This document shows, piece after piece, positions 53,563 through 62,668 of a stretch of 64,000 nucleotides of DNA. The position numbers were made by a program, and so were the translations under genes. Position 1 is the first letter of the stretch. Every line of letters begins with the position of its first letter. Source of the DNA: Leifsonia poae (GTDB lineage Bacteria > Actinomycetota > Actinomycetes > Actinomycetales > Microbacteriaceae); the NCBI RefSeq assembly GCF_027921845.1, contig NZ_BSEN01000015.1, positions 568,636 to 632,635 of the forward strand. The letters are read 5' to 3'. Under the pieces are notes generated by a model. It worked only from the letters and a program-made list of their open reading frames with translations, was not told the DNA's origin and searched no databases.

Positions 53563-54792
53563 GTGCCGAGTGCTCTTCCGCTGGGCGATCCGGCGCCCGC
53601 TGACGGCCTGTTGCCCGCGTCGACCGCCGAGCGGGCCGCCGAACGCAACTTCGGCGTCTATCTGCACGTGCCGTTCTGCCGGGTGCGCTGCGGCTACTGC
53701 GACTTCAACACGTACACGGCGACCGAGCTCCGCGGAGTCGCGCAGAGCGACTACGCCGCGCATGCGATCAGCGAGGTCGCGTTCGCGGCCGGGGTGCTCG
53801 AGGCGACCGGCATCGCATCGCGTGCGGCGTCCACCGTCTTCTTCGGGGGCGGCACGCCGACGATGCTGCCGGCGACCGACCTGACGGCCATGCTCGCCTC
53901 CGTGCGCGACGCGTGGGGCCTCGCCGAGGGCGCCGAGGTGACGACCGAGGCCAATCCCGACTCCGTCGATGCCGCGTATCTCGAGCAGCTCGCGGCCGCC
54001 GGTTTCACGCGGGTCTCCTTCGGGATGCAGTCGGCTGTGCCTCATGTGCTCGCCACCCTCGAGCGCACCCACGACCCCGAGCGCGTTCCGCTCGTCGTCG
54101 AGTGGGCGCGTGCCGCCGGGCTCCAGGTGAGCCTCGACCTCATCTACGGCACGCCGGGGGAGTCGCTCGACGACTGGTCGCGGTCGCTCGAGAGCGCGAT
54201 CGCCTGCCGTCCCGACCATCTGTCGGCCTACTCGCTGATCGTGGAGCCGGGCACCAAGCTCGCGCGCCAGATCAAATCGGGCGGCGTCGCGGAACCCGAC
54301 GAGGACCTGCAGGCCGACATGTACGAACTGGCGGATGCTCGGCTCGCCGCCGCGGGCTACGGCTGGTACGAGGTCAGCAACTGGGCGACGGACGACGCCC
54401 ACCGGTCTCGCCACAACCTCGCCTACTGGCAGGGACACGACTGGTGGGGCATCGGCCCTGGCGCGCACAGCCACGTCGGCGGCGTGCGCTGGTGGAACGT
54501 GAAGCATCCTGCGGCGTACGCCGGCCGGGTGCTCGCGGGCGAGTCGCCGGCCGCGGGCCGCGAGACGCTGGATGCCGAGACGCAGCGCGTCGAGCGCGTG
54601 CTGCTGCTGACGCGCATCCGGGACGGACTCTCGACCACCGAGCTCGACCAGCACGGCCGCACGGCCGTGGCCGGCCTGATCGCCGACGGCCTCGTGGACG
54701 CGAAAGCCGCCCTGCGCGGCGTCGTGGAACTGACACTGCGAGGGCGGCTGCTGGCCGATGCCGTTGTGCGGCGCCTGCTGGCCGACGACTGA
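53563..54792 (+). CDS. hemW: Heme chaperone HemW (radical SAM)
   Basis: A 409-residue radical SAM protein. The cluster motif CRVRCGYCDFNTY has CxxxCxxC, and HVPF before it and GGGTPTMLP, TEANPDS, VSFGMQS and DLIYGTPGES after it match HemW rather than true coproporphyrinogen dehydrogenase HemN. It inserts heme into respiratory proteins. GTG start 53563, 2 nt after the preceding stop. Confidence 0.93.
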   Translation: MPSALPLGDPAPADGLLPASTAERAAERNFGVYLHVPFCRVRCGYCDFNTYTATELRGVAQSDYAAHAISEVAFAAGVLEATGIASRAASTVFFGGGTPTMLPATDLTAMLASVRDAWGLAEGAEVTTEANPDSVDAAYLEQLAAAGFTRVSFGMQSAVPHVLATLERTHDPERVPLVVEWARAAGLQVSLDLIYGTPGESLDDWSRSLESAIACRPDHLSAYSLIVEPGTKLARQIKSGGVAEPDEDLQADMYELADARLAAAGYGWYEVSNWATDDAHRSRHNLAYWQGHDWWGIGPGAHSHVGGVRWWNVKHPAAYAGRVLAGESPAAGRETLDAETQRVERVLLLTRIRDGLSTTELDQHGRTAVAGLIADGLVDAKAALRGVVELTLRGRLLADAVVRRLLADD

Positions 54793-54835
54793 CCGGCAGA
54801 GCGGGCCGCGGCCGGCGGACCGGGCGCTTTCGCGA

Positions 54836-55216
54836 CTAGCTGACGAACTTGATGGCGAGCGGGTAGGTGTAGAACTCGCCCTGGTTCGCCTTGACCGCCG
54901 CGATGATGCTGAAGACGATGTTGATCACCCAGGCGGCCGCCAGGATGAGGAAGCCGATGAACACGATCGTCAGCAGCCAGCCGACGATGTAGGCGATGAA
55001 GATCGTGATCTGGAAGTTGAGTGCGGTCGCGGTGTGCGCCCGCACGAACGGTCCCTTGTCTTTCAGCACGAGGTAGCCGATCAGCGCCGGGATCCAGTTG
55101 AACAGGATGCCGCCGATGTGGACGAGCGTCGACCAGAGCTTCTCGTCGGACGGACTGAGCTGCTGCGGGGTGCCGCCATACGGCGCTCCGGGAGGGGGCG
55201 GGGGCGTTGCGGACAT
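54836..55216 (-). CDS. DUF4870 membrane protein
   Basis: A 126-residue protein: a Pro-rich cytoplasmic N-terminus (PPPPPGAPYGGTPQQLSPSDE), then three hydrophobic segments (LVHIGGILFNWIPALIGYLVL, NFQITIFIAYIVGWLLTIVFIGFLIL, AWVINIVFSIIAAVKANQG) and the ending YPLAIKFV, as in DUF4870 (Tic20-like) proteins. Function unknown. ATG 55216 follows AAGGAG. A paralogue lies immediately upstream. Confidence 0.88.
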   Translation of the reverse strand: MSATPPPPPGAPYGGTPQQLSPSDEKLWSTLVHIGGILFNWIPALIGYLVLKDKGPFVRAHTATALNFQITIFIAYIVGWLLTIVFIGFLILAAAWVINIVFSIIAAVKANQGEFYTYPLAIKFVS

Positions 55217-55300
55217 CTTCACTCCTTGGGTGCGCCCGGACTGCGGGCGGTCGGGACCACTGTCGCCATCAACTCTAGGGCGATCGGGCCGAAACTGAGA

Positions 55301-55334
55301 AGAAGCCGGGAGGGCTGTCACCCTCCCGGCTTCT
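55301..55334 (-). terminator. Terminator between the two DUF4870 genes
   Basis: A perfect 14-bp stem (AGAAGCCGGGAGGG, 55301-55314, with 55321-55334) with a 6-nt loop lies after the stop of the upstream DUF4870 gene, read on the minus strand and followed by TCTCAGTTT. It shows the two paralogues are separately expressed. Confidence 0.8.
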
Positions 55335-55364
55335 GCGCGTGCCCGTCGCTGAGGCGGCGCCGAC

Positions 55365-55940
55365 CTACTTGATGAACCGGAAGTTCACCGGATACCGGTA
55401 CGTACCGCCGCCGTTGACCTTGACGAAACCGAGGATCGAGAACACCAGGTTCACGACGTAGAGCACCCACGGGATCAGCAGCCCGAAGAGCAGCCAGCCG
55501 ATGCCCGTGAACGACAGGATGGCGCCGACGATCTGGGAGGCGATCCAGACGATGATCCAGGTGATCTGCCAGTTGAGCGCTTCCTTCGCCTCCTGGTTGG
55601 TCAGCCGGCCGCGGTCTTTGAAGACCAGGAAGATGATCAACGACGGCAGGATCCAGAGGATGCCGCCGAGGTGCGCGAAGGAGGCCCACTGCTTGTCCTG
55701 GGCCGGGTCGAGCGGGGCGGCCGGTGCGCCGTACGGCTGCTGCGGCGGAACGCCGCCGTACGGCTGCTGCGGCTGCTGCGGCTGCTGGGGCGGAACCGAT
55801 CCGTAGGGCTGCTGCCGCGGAACCGATCCGTAAGGCTGCTGGGGAGGAGGCGGCGGTACGGCGCCGGTGGGGGGAACCGGCTGCTGCGGCGGAACCCCGC
55901 CCGCGGCCGGATCGCTCGGGGGTTGAGTCGGGTCGTTCAT
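55365..55940 (-). CDS. DUF4870 membrane protein with PYGSVPPQQ repeats
   Basis: A 191-residue paralogue of the downstream gene. The N-terminal 75 residues are tandem Pro/Gln/Tyr/Gly repeats (PQQPYGSVPRQQPYGSVPPQ), followed by three hydrophobic segments and the ending YRYPVNFRFI. The repeat arm is likely disordered and cytoplasmic and could form multivalent contacts. GAAAGG precedes the ATG. Function unknown. Confidence 0.88.
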   Translation of the reverse strand: MNDPTQPPSDPAAGGVPPQQPVPPTGAVPPPPPQQPYGSVPRQQPYGSVPPQQPQQPQQPYGGVPPQQPYGAPAAPLDPAQDKQWASFAHLGGILWILPSLIIFLVFKDRGRLTNQEAKEALNWQITWIIVWIASQIVGAILSFTGIGWLLFGLLIPWVLYVVNLVFSILGFVKVNGGGTYRYPVNFRFIK

Positions 55941-56091
55941 GATCGGTGCCTTTCGTTCGAGCTCGTTCGGATCGAACCGTCGGCCGGCCGGGCCTGCCGA
56001 TCAGTGCGCGCCACGCTGTTGTGGGAGCGCATGCATACGGTACTGCTGTGAATCTCAGGCGTGCAATGAATGTGTCTGCGTGTCGGCACGA

Positions 56092-56123
56092 TATGATTAG
56101 CACTCAAGAGAAGTGAGTGCTAA
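56092..56123 (+). promoter_or_regulatory. CIRCE operator and -10 of the hrcA-dnaJ operon
   Basis: TTAGCACTC (56097-56105), nine bases, GAGTGCTAA (56115-56123) is a perfect CIRCE element, the binding site of HrcA. TATGAT (56092-56097) is the likely -10, overlapping it by one base. Repression by the adjacent HrcA and induction by heat are expected. Confidence 0.95.
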
Positions 56124-56147
56124 CAGTTCGGACAGGAGGCGAGTCGT

Positions 56148-57167
56148 ATGGTGTCCGAGCGCAGCCTCGAGGTTTTGCGTGTGATCGTGCAGGACTACGT
56201 CGCGTCTCGTGAACCGGTCGGCTCCAAGAGCATCGTGGAGCGGCACGCCTTCGGAGTCTCCGCCGCGACCATCCGCAACGACATGGCGGCGCTCGAAGAA
56301 GAAGAGCTGATCGTCGCGCCCCACACCTCATCCGGCCGGGTGCCGACGGACAAGGGCTACCGGCTGTTCGTCGACCATCTCGCCGAGATGCGTCCGCTCA
56401 GTCCCGCGCAGCGGCAGGCGATCGAGGTGTTCCTCGGGCAGTCCGTCGACCTCGACGACGTGCTCGCGCGCACCGTGCGCCTGCTCTCGCAGCTCACCAA
56501 CCAGGTCGCGCTGGTGCAGTATCCGTCGGTCGCGCGCTCGCGCATCCGGCACATCGAGCTCGTCATGCTGGCGCCGCGACGGCTGCTCAGCGTGTTGATC
56601 ACGGATTCCGGCGCGGTCGAGCAACGCGTCATCGAACTCGGGTCCGACCTGAGCGATGAAGACGTCGCGGAGATCCGGGGCGCCATCAACGGCGCGTCGG
56701 CCGGGCTGTCGCTGAACGACGCCGCGCACCGGCTCAACGATCTGCCGGAGGCGCTCACCGAGCGCACCCGCGGCCTCGTCGCGCCCGTGGCGAGCGCACT
56801 GATCGACCAGATCGCCGCCAACCGCCAGGAGAAGCTGGTCATGGCCGGCGCTGCGAACCTCGTGCGCACCGAGCACGATTTCACCGGCAGCATCTTCCCG
56901 GTGCTGGAGGCGATCGAGGAGCAGGTCGTGCTGCTACGTCTGTTCGGCGAGATGGCCACCGATCAGCACGGCGTCGCCGTCAGCATCGGTCGCGAGAACG
57001 CCGCCTTCGGCCTGGCCGAGACCAGCGTGCTCTCCAGCGGTTACACCTCTTCCGGATCCGACATCGCCCGGCTGGGTGTGCTCGGACCGCTCCGCATGGA
57101 CTACTCCAACAACATGGCGGCCGTTCGCGCGGTCGCCCGATACCTCTCCCGCCTGCTGGGCGAATAA
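56148..57167 (+). CDS. hrcA: Heat-inducible transcription repressor HrcA
   Basis: A 339-residue repressor with the winged-helix start SERSLEVLRVIVQDYVASREPVGSKSIVERHAFGVSAATIRNDMAALEEEELI and the HrcA core including HTSSGRVPTDKGYRLFVDHL and IGRENA. It binds CIRCE and needs GroEL to fold. GGAGG precedes ATG 56148. The perfect CIRCE upstream shows autoregulation; groEL or dnaK are not in the window. Confidence 0.96.
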   Translation: MVSERSLEVLRVIVQDYVASREPVGSKSIVERHAFGVSAATIRNDMAALEEEELIVAPHTSSGRVPTDKGYRLFVDHLAEMRPLSPAQRQAIEVFLGQSVDLDDVLARTVRLLSQLTNQVALVQYPSVARSRIRHIELVMLAPRRLLSVLITDSGAVEQRVIELGSDLSDEDVAEIRGAINGASAGLSLNDAAHRLNDLPEALTERTRGLVAPVASALIDQIAANRQEKLVMAGAANLVRTEHDFTGSIFPVLEAIEEQVVLLRLFGEMATDQHGVAVSIGRENAAFGLAETSVLSSGYTSSGSDIARLGVLGPLRMDYSNNMAAVRAVARYLSRLLGE

Positions 57168-57194
57168 GCACCGAACGAGAAGGAAAAGCCGTAC

Positions 57195-58304
57195 GTGGCC
57201 GACCATTACGAAGTCCTGGGCGTTGAGCGCAACGCCACCCCCGACGAGATCAAGAAGGCGTACCGCCGCCTCGCGAGGGAACTCCACCCCGACGTCAACC
57301 CCAGCCCGGAGGCATCCGAGCGATTCAAGCAGGTCACGCACGCGTACGACGTGCTGAGCGACCCGCAGCAGCGCCAGCAGTACGACCTCGGCCCGCAGCC
57401 CGGCTTCGGTGGCGGAGGCGGCGCGGACTTCGGCGGCTTCGGCGACATCTTCGAGACCTTCTTCGGCGGCGGCGGAACGTCGCGCGGCCCCAAGTCGCGC
57501 CGGGAACGCGGTCAGGATGCGCTCCTGCGCGTCGAGGTCGACCTCGACGAGGTCATCTTCGGCACCCACCGCGACCTCGAGGTCGACACGGCGATCGTCT
57601 GCGAGACCTGCAACGGGTCCTGCTGCCAGCCGGGCACGGCGCCGGTCACCTGCGACATCTGCCACGGCACCGGCAGCATCCAGCGCTCGGTCCGTTCGCT
57701 CCTCGGCAACGTCATGACCTCGAGCCCCTGCGGCACCTGCCGCGGGTACGGCACCGTCATCGCCACGCCGTGCGTCACCTGCCAGGGACAGGGACGCGTG
57801 CGCGCCCGCCGTACCGTGCCGGTGGACATCCCCGCCGGCGTCGACACCGGCCTGCGTCTGCAGATGCCGGGCAGCGGCGAGGCCGGTCCCGCCGGTGGCC
57901 CCAACGGAGACCTCTACCTCGAGATCAAGGTCAAGCACCACGACGTCTTCAGCCGTGACGGAGACGACCTGCTCTGCACCCTCGAGGTCGCGATGACGGA
58001 TGCGATCCTCGGCACCACCGCGACGGTCAAGGCCCTCGACGGCGACATCAGCATGGACCTCAAGGCCGGCGTGCAGAGCGCGGACATCATCACGATCAAG
58101 GACCGCGGCATCACGCATCTGCGCGGCAGCGGGCGAGGCGACCTGCGGGTCGGCATCCAGGTGGTCACGCCGGTGAAGCTCGACCACAAGGAACGCGAAC
58201 TCATCAAGCAGTTCGCCGCGGCCCACAAGCACACCGAGCCGACCCTGGCGCGATTCCAGCAGGGTCTCTTCGCGAAGCTGCGCGACCGGTTCCTCAACGT
58301 CTGA
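57195..58304 (+). CDS. dnaJ: Chaperone protein DnaJ
   Basis: A 369-residue type I J-protein: J domain with HPD at 31-33, a Gly/Phe segment ([25 protein letters not shown]), four zinc motifs ([32 protein letters not shown]) and the substrate-binding C-terminus. The first zinc motif ends in Cys rather than Gly. It stimulates DnaK. GTG 57195 follows AAGGAAAAG, 27 nt after hrcA, so it is under CIRCE control. This is the hrcA-linked DnaJ (often DnaJ2 of two). Confidence 0.95.
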   Translation: MADHYEVLGVERNATPDEIKKAYRRLARELHPDVNPSPEASERFKQVTHAYDVLSDPQQRQQYDLGPQPGFGGGGGADFGGFGDIFETFFGGGGTSRGPKSRRERGQDALLRVEVDLDEVIFGTHRDLEVDTAIVCETCNGSCCQPGTAPVTCDICHGTGSIQRSVRSLLGNVMTSSPCGTCRGYGTVIATPCVTCQGQGRVRARRTVPVDIPAGVDTGLRLQMPGSGEAGPAGGPNGDLYLEIKVKHHDVFSRDGDDLLCTLEVAMTDAILGTTATVKALDGDISMDLKAGVQSADIITIKDRGITHLRGSGRGDLRVGIQVVTPVKLDHKERELIKQFAAAHKHTEPTLARFQQGLFAKLRDRFLNV

Positions 58305-58322
58305 TCCGGGGTCTGGTCCGTC

Positions 58323-59063
58323 ATGAGCGCGCTGTACTTCCGTGAAGACCTGGAGTCGGTCGACGAGGGCGCCCGGCTCTCGCTGACCGGGCCGGAGGCC
58401 AAGCACGCGGCGACGGTGAACCGCACGCGTCCCGGCCAGTCGGTGATGATCGGCAACGGCCGCGGACTGATCGCGACCGGGGAGGTCCTGGTGGCAACGT
58501 CCACCGAGCTGACGATCGAGGTCGAAACGGTTCAGCACGTCGCATCCCCGTCGCCGGTGGTGACGCTGGTTCAGGCCCTCGCCAAGGGCGACCGCGACGA
58601 GCTGGCGATCCAGGCGTCGACGGAGCTGGGTGTCGATCGGGTGGTTCCCTGGGCCGCCGCGCGTTCGGTGTCGCGCTGGGAGGGCGCCAAGATCGCGAAG
58701 AGCCGCGACCGCTGGGCGACGATCGTGCGGGAGGCGGCGAAGCAGTCCATCCGGGCGTGGGTGCCGTCGGTCGGCGAGCTGTCGTCGACGAAGGCGGTGG
58801 CCGAGTTGAGTGGATCGTCGCGCGTTCTGGTGCTCGAGCCGGATGCGACGACGCGGCTGAGCGACATCGTCGTCGAGACGGGTCCGGATGCGCGCCCGCT
58901 CGTGCTCGTGGTGGGGCCGGAGGGCGGGATCGCGCCGGAGGAACTCGGGCTGCTGACCGCTGCGGGAGCGGAGCTGGTGCGGCTGGGGACGACGGTGCTT
59001 CGCACGTCGACGGCCGGACCCGCTGCGTTGGCTGTGCTGAACGGTGCGCTCGGGCGTTGGTGA
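58323..59063 (+). CDS. rsmE: 16S rRNA (uracil-1498-N3)-methyltransferase
   Basis: A 246-residue SPOUT methyltransferase: N-terminal PUA-like domain (LTGPEAKHAATVNRTRPGQSVMIGNGRG) and knotted C-terminal domain with VQALAKGDRDELAIQASTELGVDRVVPW, VVGPEGGIAPEELGLL and LRTSTAGPAALAVLNGAL. It methylates U1498 of 16S rRNA. It follows dnaJ by 18 nt, the usual arrangement. Confidence 0.94.
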   Translation: MSALYFREDLESVDEGARLSLTGPEAKHAATVNRTRPGQSVMIGNGRGLIATGEVLVATSTELTIEVETVQHVASPSPVVTLVQALAKGDRDELAIQASTELGVDRVVPWAAARSVSRWEGAKIAKSRDRWATIVREAAKQSIRAWVPSVGELSSTKAVAELSGSSRVLVLEPDATTRLSDIVVETGPDARPLVLVVGPEGGIAPEELGLLTAAGAELVRLGTTVLRTSTAGPAALAVLNGALGRW

Positions 59064-59089
59064 GTTCAGCCGGGTCTCGCGGACTCTCC

Positions 59090-59124
59090 TCCACAGGTCC
59101 TTAGTTCCCAAAGTTGTCCACAGG
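59090..59124. repeat. Paired TCCACAGG repeats, one within a DnaA-box-like TTGTCCACA
   Basis: TCCACAGG occurs at 59090-59097 and 59117-59124, 27 bp apart; the second is part of TTGTCCACA (59114-59122), the actinobacterial DnaA-box sequence. They lie between rsmE and the HNH gene. A single box is weak evidence for DnaA binding. Confidence 0.35.
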
Positions 59125-59189
59125 TAATTGCCTGATCAGAGGGTCATTCTGGCGGTTAGAATGTCAGTGGTCGCTGATTGACTGGTTTC

Positions 59190-60563
59190 ATGACCAACCG
59201 CCACGCCGATCGGATGCGCGAGTTCCTTGCGCCCTTCGCCACGCCGAATCGGTTCGCCCGCGACGAGCTTCTCGGGGCCCTCACTGAGCTCGGCGAGCTC
59301 CAGGCCGCACTCGACGCGGTGAAGCTGCGGGTGGTGGGCGAAGTGGTTGCGCGTTCGATTCTTCCCTGCGACGCGAACCCGGTGTCGCGCGCCGGTCATG
59401 CATCCATTGCATCGCTGCTGGCGGAGCGGTGGCGCATCTCGCTTTCTGCCGCACGCACCATGCACGTGGTGGGCGAAGCGATCGCTCCGCGGCGGTCGCT
59501 CGTGGGTGAGAGTCTCCCGTCCCGGTTCCCGGTGGTCGCCGCTGCCCTCGGCGCAGACGATGCCGGCGGCGCGATCCTCAGCCTCGACGAGGCCGCCGTC
59601 ATCGTGCGCGAGCTGACGAAGGCGGAAGCGAACTGCAGCGTGGACGAACGCTCTCTGGGTGAGAGCCTGCTGGTCGAGCGCGCCCGCGATCTGGGCATGG
59701 CCGACCTGCGGTGCGTGGCCGTTCACGTGCGGGATCGTCTCGATCAAGACGGCATCCGCCCACGGGAGGAGCGACAACGGCAGCGACGGTCGCTCGCGAT
59801 CAGCACCACGTCCGACGGGATGACGCATGTCGACTGGTACCTCGATCCGGAGTCGGCAGGCCATGTGGTTTCGGCGATCGACGCGGTCGTCGGGCATGGG
59901 ATGCGGTCGGTTGGATTCAGGGATACCGACGAGGGTTCGAGCGATTGTGCCGAGGCAGAGTCGATCGAGGAGTTGCCCGACTCGCGAACCATCGCACAGC
60001 GTCGATCCGACGCCGGAACAGAGGTGTTCCGGCATTTCGCCGCCTGCGAGCAACGCGTGAGCCTGGGCGGTGCGCCCGTGACGATGGTCGTGCGCGTCGG
60101 CCTCGATGCATTGCGCGCCGGCATCGGCACAGCGGAGATCGACGCGGTATCGTCTCCGATCAGCGCGTCGACCGCACGGCGGATGGCACTGGACGCCCGA
60201 GTGATCCCTGTCGTACTCGGTGGCGCGAGCGAGGTGCTCGACCTCGGCCGAAGCAGGCGGCTGTTCTCGAAGGCCCAGCGGCTGGCTCTCGCCGAGCGCG
60301 ACGACGGCTGCGCGTGGCCCGGATGCCCGCATCCACCGACCTATACCGAGGCGCACCACATCCGCTGGTGGGAGGCGCATGCGGGACCGACCGATCTCCG
60401 CAACGGCGTGCTGCTGTGCTCGAGTCATCATCACCGCGTCCACCAGGACGACTGGGACATCGTGGTGCGCGACGCGGTGCCGCACTTCGTCCCGCCCCGG
60501 CACCTCGACGCGACCCGAAGGCCGCGAGCCGGTGGCCGGGTCCGGCTCAGACCCACGGGATGA
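59190..60563 (+). CDS. DUF222 and HNH-endonuclease domain protein
   Basis: A 457-residue protein with an N-terminal DUF222 region (LGALTELGELQAALDAVKLRVVGEVVARS; HASIASLLAERWRISLSAARTMHVVGEAI) and a C-terminal HNH nuclease (DDGCAWPGCPHPPTYTEAHHIRWWEAHAGPTDLRNGVLLCSSHHHRVHQDDWDI) with the CxxC and HH/H metal-site residues intact. These are multi-copy families in Actinobacteria of unknown purpose, suspected as mobile or repair nucleases. ATG 59190 is preferred over TTG 59178. TAGAAT (59157-59162) may be the -10. Confidence 0.9.
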   Translation: MTNRHADRMREFLAPFATPNRFARDELLGALTELGELQAALDAVKLRVVGEVVARSILPCDANPVSRAGHASIASLLAERWRISLSAARTMHVVGEAIAPRRSLVGESLPSRFPVVAAALGADDAGGAILSLDEAAVIVRELTKAEANCSVDERSLGESLLVERARDLGMADLRCVAVHVRDRLDQDGIRPREERQRQRRSLAISTTSDGMTHVDWYLDPESAGHVVSAIDAVVGHGMRSVGFRDTDEGSSDCAEAESIEELPDSRTIAQRRSDAGTEVFRHFAACEQRVSLGGAPVTMVVRVGLDALRAGIGTAEIDAVSSPISASTARRMALDARVIPVVLGGASEVLDLGRSRRLFSKAQRLALAERDDGCAWPGCPHPPTYTEAHHIRWWEAHAGPTDLRNGVLLCSSHHHRVHQDDWDIVVRDAVPHFVPPRHLDATRRPRAGGRVRLRPTG

Positions 60564-60700
60564 CCGCGTTCGATCGGGCGACGCCCGCCACCACGCGACC
60601 GACGGCGCCGTTCCGCCGATCGCGAACGGTGCCCGCCATCGCCTGTGCCCATTGCCCCGATCGACCCCCAATGACGGAGCCGAACTCTAAGATGGAGAGT

Positions 60701-61054
60701 ATGGAAACCGACCAGCGCTCGATCTTCTCGCGCATCATCGCCGGAGAGATCCCGGCCGACATCGTCTACGACGACGATCGGGTCATCGCGTTCCGCGACA
60801 TCGCGCCGAAGGCGCCGGTGCACGTGCTCGTGGTGCCGAAGACCGAGGAGTACAGCGATGTGGCCGAGTTGGCCGCGGGCGATCCGGCTCTGCTGGCGCA
60901 CGTGGTCGACGTTGCTCAGAAGCTCGCGACGGAGCTCTCCGACGGCGATTTCCGACTGATCTTCAACACCGGGGCGGGAGCGGGACAGACCGTGTTCCAC
61001 GTCCACGCACACATTCTGAGCGGGGAGCTCGAGGAAGGAAGCCTTGCCGATTAG
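60701..61054 (+). CDS. HIT family nucleotide hydrolase
   Basis: A 117-residue histidine-triad protein: IFSRIIAGEIPADIVYDDDRVIAFRDIAPKAPVHVLVVPK and catalytic HVHAH at 100-104. It hydrolyses AMP-linked compounds such as adenosine phosphoramidate. ATG 60701 is 7 nt after TAAGAT; ATG 60692 would add three residues. It overlaps the phoH start by 11 nt. Confidence 0.93.
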   Translation: METDQRSIFSRIIAGEIPADIVYDDDRVIAFRDIAPKAPVHVLVVPKTEEYSDVAELAAGDPALLAHVVDVAQKLATELSDGDFRLIFNTGAGAGQTVFHVHAHILSGELEEGSLAD

Positions 61055-62174
61055 CGAACCGACGCCGCAGCGCAACGGACAGCACGACAGCACGAGCCAG
61101 AGCAGCGCGAATCGCCCGACCGAGGGCCAGGCGGAAGCGCGGTTCGAGGTCGACGGGGTGGCGATGGTGCGGCTGCTCGGCCCACAGGACCGCCTGCTGA
61201 CCACGCTCGAACACCAGTACCCGCTGGTGAACGTGCACGTCCGCAGCAACGAGATCTCGCTGGTCGGCGACCCGGCCCAGGTGGACGCCGCGCGGCGCCT
61301 CATCGAGGAGCTGCTGCAGATGGTCCGCAACGGCCACGAACTCAGCCCGGCCGAGGTCACGAGCTCTGCGAAGATGCTCGACACCGACCTCAACCTCAGC
61401 CCGTCCGATGTGCTGAGCCAGGCCATCCTGACGGCTCGGGGCAAGAGCATCCGGCCCAAGACGCTCGGCCAGAAGCAGTACGTCGACGCGATCGACCACA
61501 ACACGATCGTGTTCGGCATCGGCCCGGCGGGAACCGGCAAGACGTACCTGGCGATGGCCAAGGCGGTGCAGGCCCTGCAGCGCAAGGAGGTCAACCGCAT
61601 CATCCTCACGCGTCCGGCCGTCGAGGCGGGGGAGCGGCTGGGCTACCTGCCCGGAACGCTCACCGACAAGATCGACCCGTACCTGCGCCCGCTCTACGAC
61701 GCGCTCAACGAGATGATGGACCCGGAGATCGTTCCGAAGCTTCTGGCAGCGGGCACGATCGAGGTGGCCCCGCTGGCCTACATGCGCGGCCGCACGCTGA
61801 ACGATTCGTTCATCGTGCTCGACGAGGCGCAGAACACGACGCCGGAGCAGATGAAGATGTTCCTCACGCGACTCGGGTTCGGCTCCCGCATGGTGGTCAC
61901 CGGTGACATCACGCAGGTGGACCTTCCGACGGCCGCGAGCGGCCTGCGGCTGGTGACGCGCGTGCTCAAAGACATCGACGACATCTACTTCGCGCGACTG
62001 ACGAGCGACGATGTCGTGCGCCACACGCTCGTCGGCCGCATCGTCGACGCGTACACGGAGTACGACGCCCAGAAGCAGGCCCTGCACTACGAGCGCGAGC
62101 AGGCGGCGGAGTTCGCCAACCGCGCTGAGCGCCGTTCGGCGATCCCGCGCGATCGCACGCCGAAGAGACGATAG
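61044..62174 (+). CDS. phoH: PhoH family ATPase
   Basis: A 376-residue PhoH-type P-loop ATPase: N-terminal KH-like region (LTTLEHQYPLVNVHVRSNEISLVGDPAQVDAARRLI), then GIGPAGTGKTYLAMAKAV (Walker A about 160-168), RIILTRPAVEAGERLGYLPGTLTDKIDPYLRP and FIVLDEAQNTT (Walker B). It is linked with YbeY to RNA/ribosome metabolism. TTG 61044 has AAGGAAG upstream and overlaps the HIT gene. Confidence 0.93.
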   Translation: MPISEPTPQRNGQHDSTSQSSANRPTEGQAEARFEVDGVAMVRLLGPQDRLLTTLEHQYPLVNVHVRSNEISLVGDPAQVDAARRLIEELLQMVRNGHELSPAEVTSSAKMLDTDLNLSPSDVLSQAILTARGKSIRPKTLGQKQYVDAIDHNTIVFGIGPAGTGKTYLAMAKAVQALQRKEVNRIILTRPAVEAGERLGYLPGTLTDKIDPYLRPLYDALNEMMDPEIVPKLLAAGTIEVAPLAYMRGRTLNDSFIVLDEAQNTTPEQMKMFLTRLGFGSRMVVTGDITQVDLPTAASGLRLVTRVLKDIDDIYFARLTSDDVVRHTLVGRIVDAYTEYDAQKQALHYEREQAAEFANRAERRSAIPRDRTPKRR

Positions 62175-62198
62175 AAAGACGAACAGGGACCGCCAGCG

Positions 62199-62660
62199 AT
62201 GAGCATCGAAGTCAACAACGAGTCGACGATCCCGGTGGACGAGGCAGCGTTGCAGCGCCTCGCCACCTACGCCTTCGACATCATGCACGTGCACCCGGAC
62301 GCGGAACTCGCGATCGTGCTCGTCGACGAAGCGGCGATGGAGCAGCTGCACGTGCAGTGGATGGACGAGCCGGGGCCGACAGACGTGCTCAGCTTCCCGA
62401 TGGACGAGTTGCGTCCCGGCACCGAGGACGAACCGTCGCCGGCAGGTCTGCTCGGCGATGTGGTGCTCTGCCCGCAGGTCGCTCAGGCGCAGGCGGAAAC
62501 GGCCGGTCACAGCCTGATGGAGGAGCTACTGCTGCTCACGACGCACGGGATCCTCCACCTCCTCGGTTTCGATCACGCCGAACCCGCCGAGGAACGCGAG
62601 ATGTTCGGCATCCAGCGCGACATCCTGATCGGGTTCTCGCGCTACGACCGACAGCGCTAG
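62199..62660 (+). CDS. ybeY: Endoribonuclease YbeY
   Basis: A 153-residue zinc-dependent endoribonuclease involved in 16S rRNA 3' maturation and ribosome quality control. The zinc motif [11 protein letters not shown] has His116, His120 and His126; [12 protein letters not shown] is the other conserved segment. It lies 24 nt after phoH in the standard order phoH-ybeY-CBS protein-era. Confidence 0.95.
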   Translation: MSIEVNNESTIPVDEAALQRLATYAFDIMHVHPDAELAIVLVDEAAMEQLHVQWMDEPGPTDVLSFPMDELRPGTEDEPSPAGLLGDVVLCPQVAQAQAETAGHSLMEELLLLTTHGILHLLGFDHAEPAEEREMFGIQRDILIGFSRYDRQR

Positions 62661-62668
62661 AGGCGCGG

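Noticed and set aside
56934-59111. 725-codon minus-strand frame opposite hrcA, dnaJ and rsmE
   Set aside because: Antisense shadow; biased Arg/His/Asp composition and no domain.
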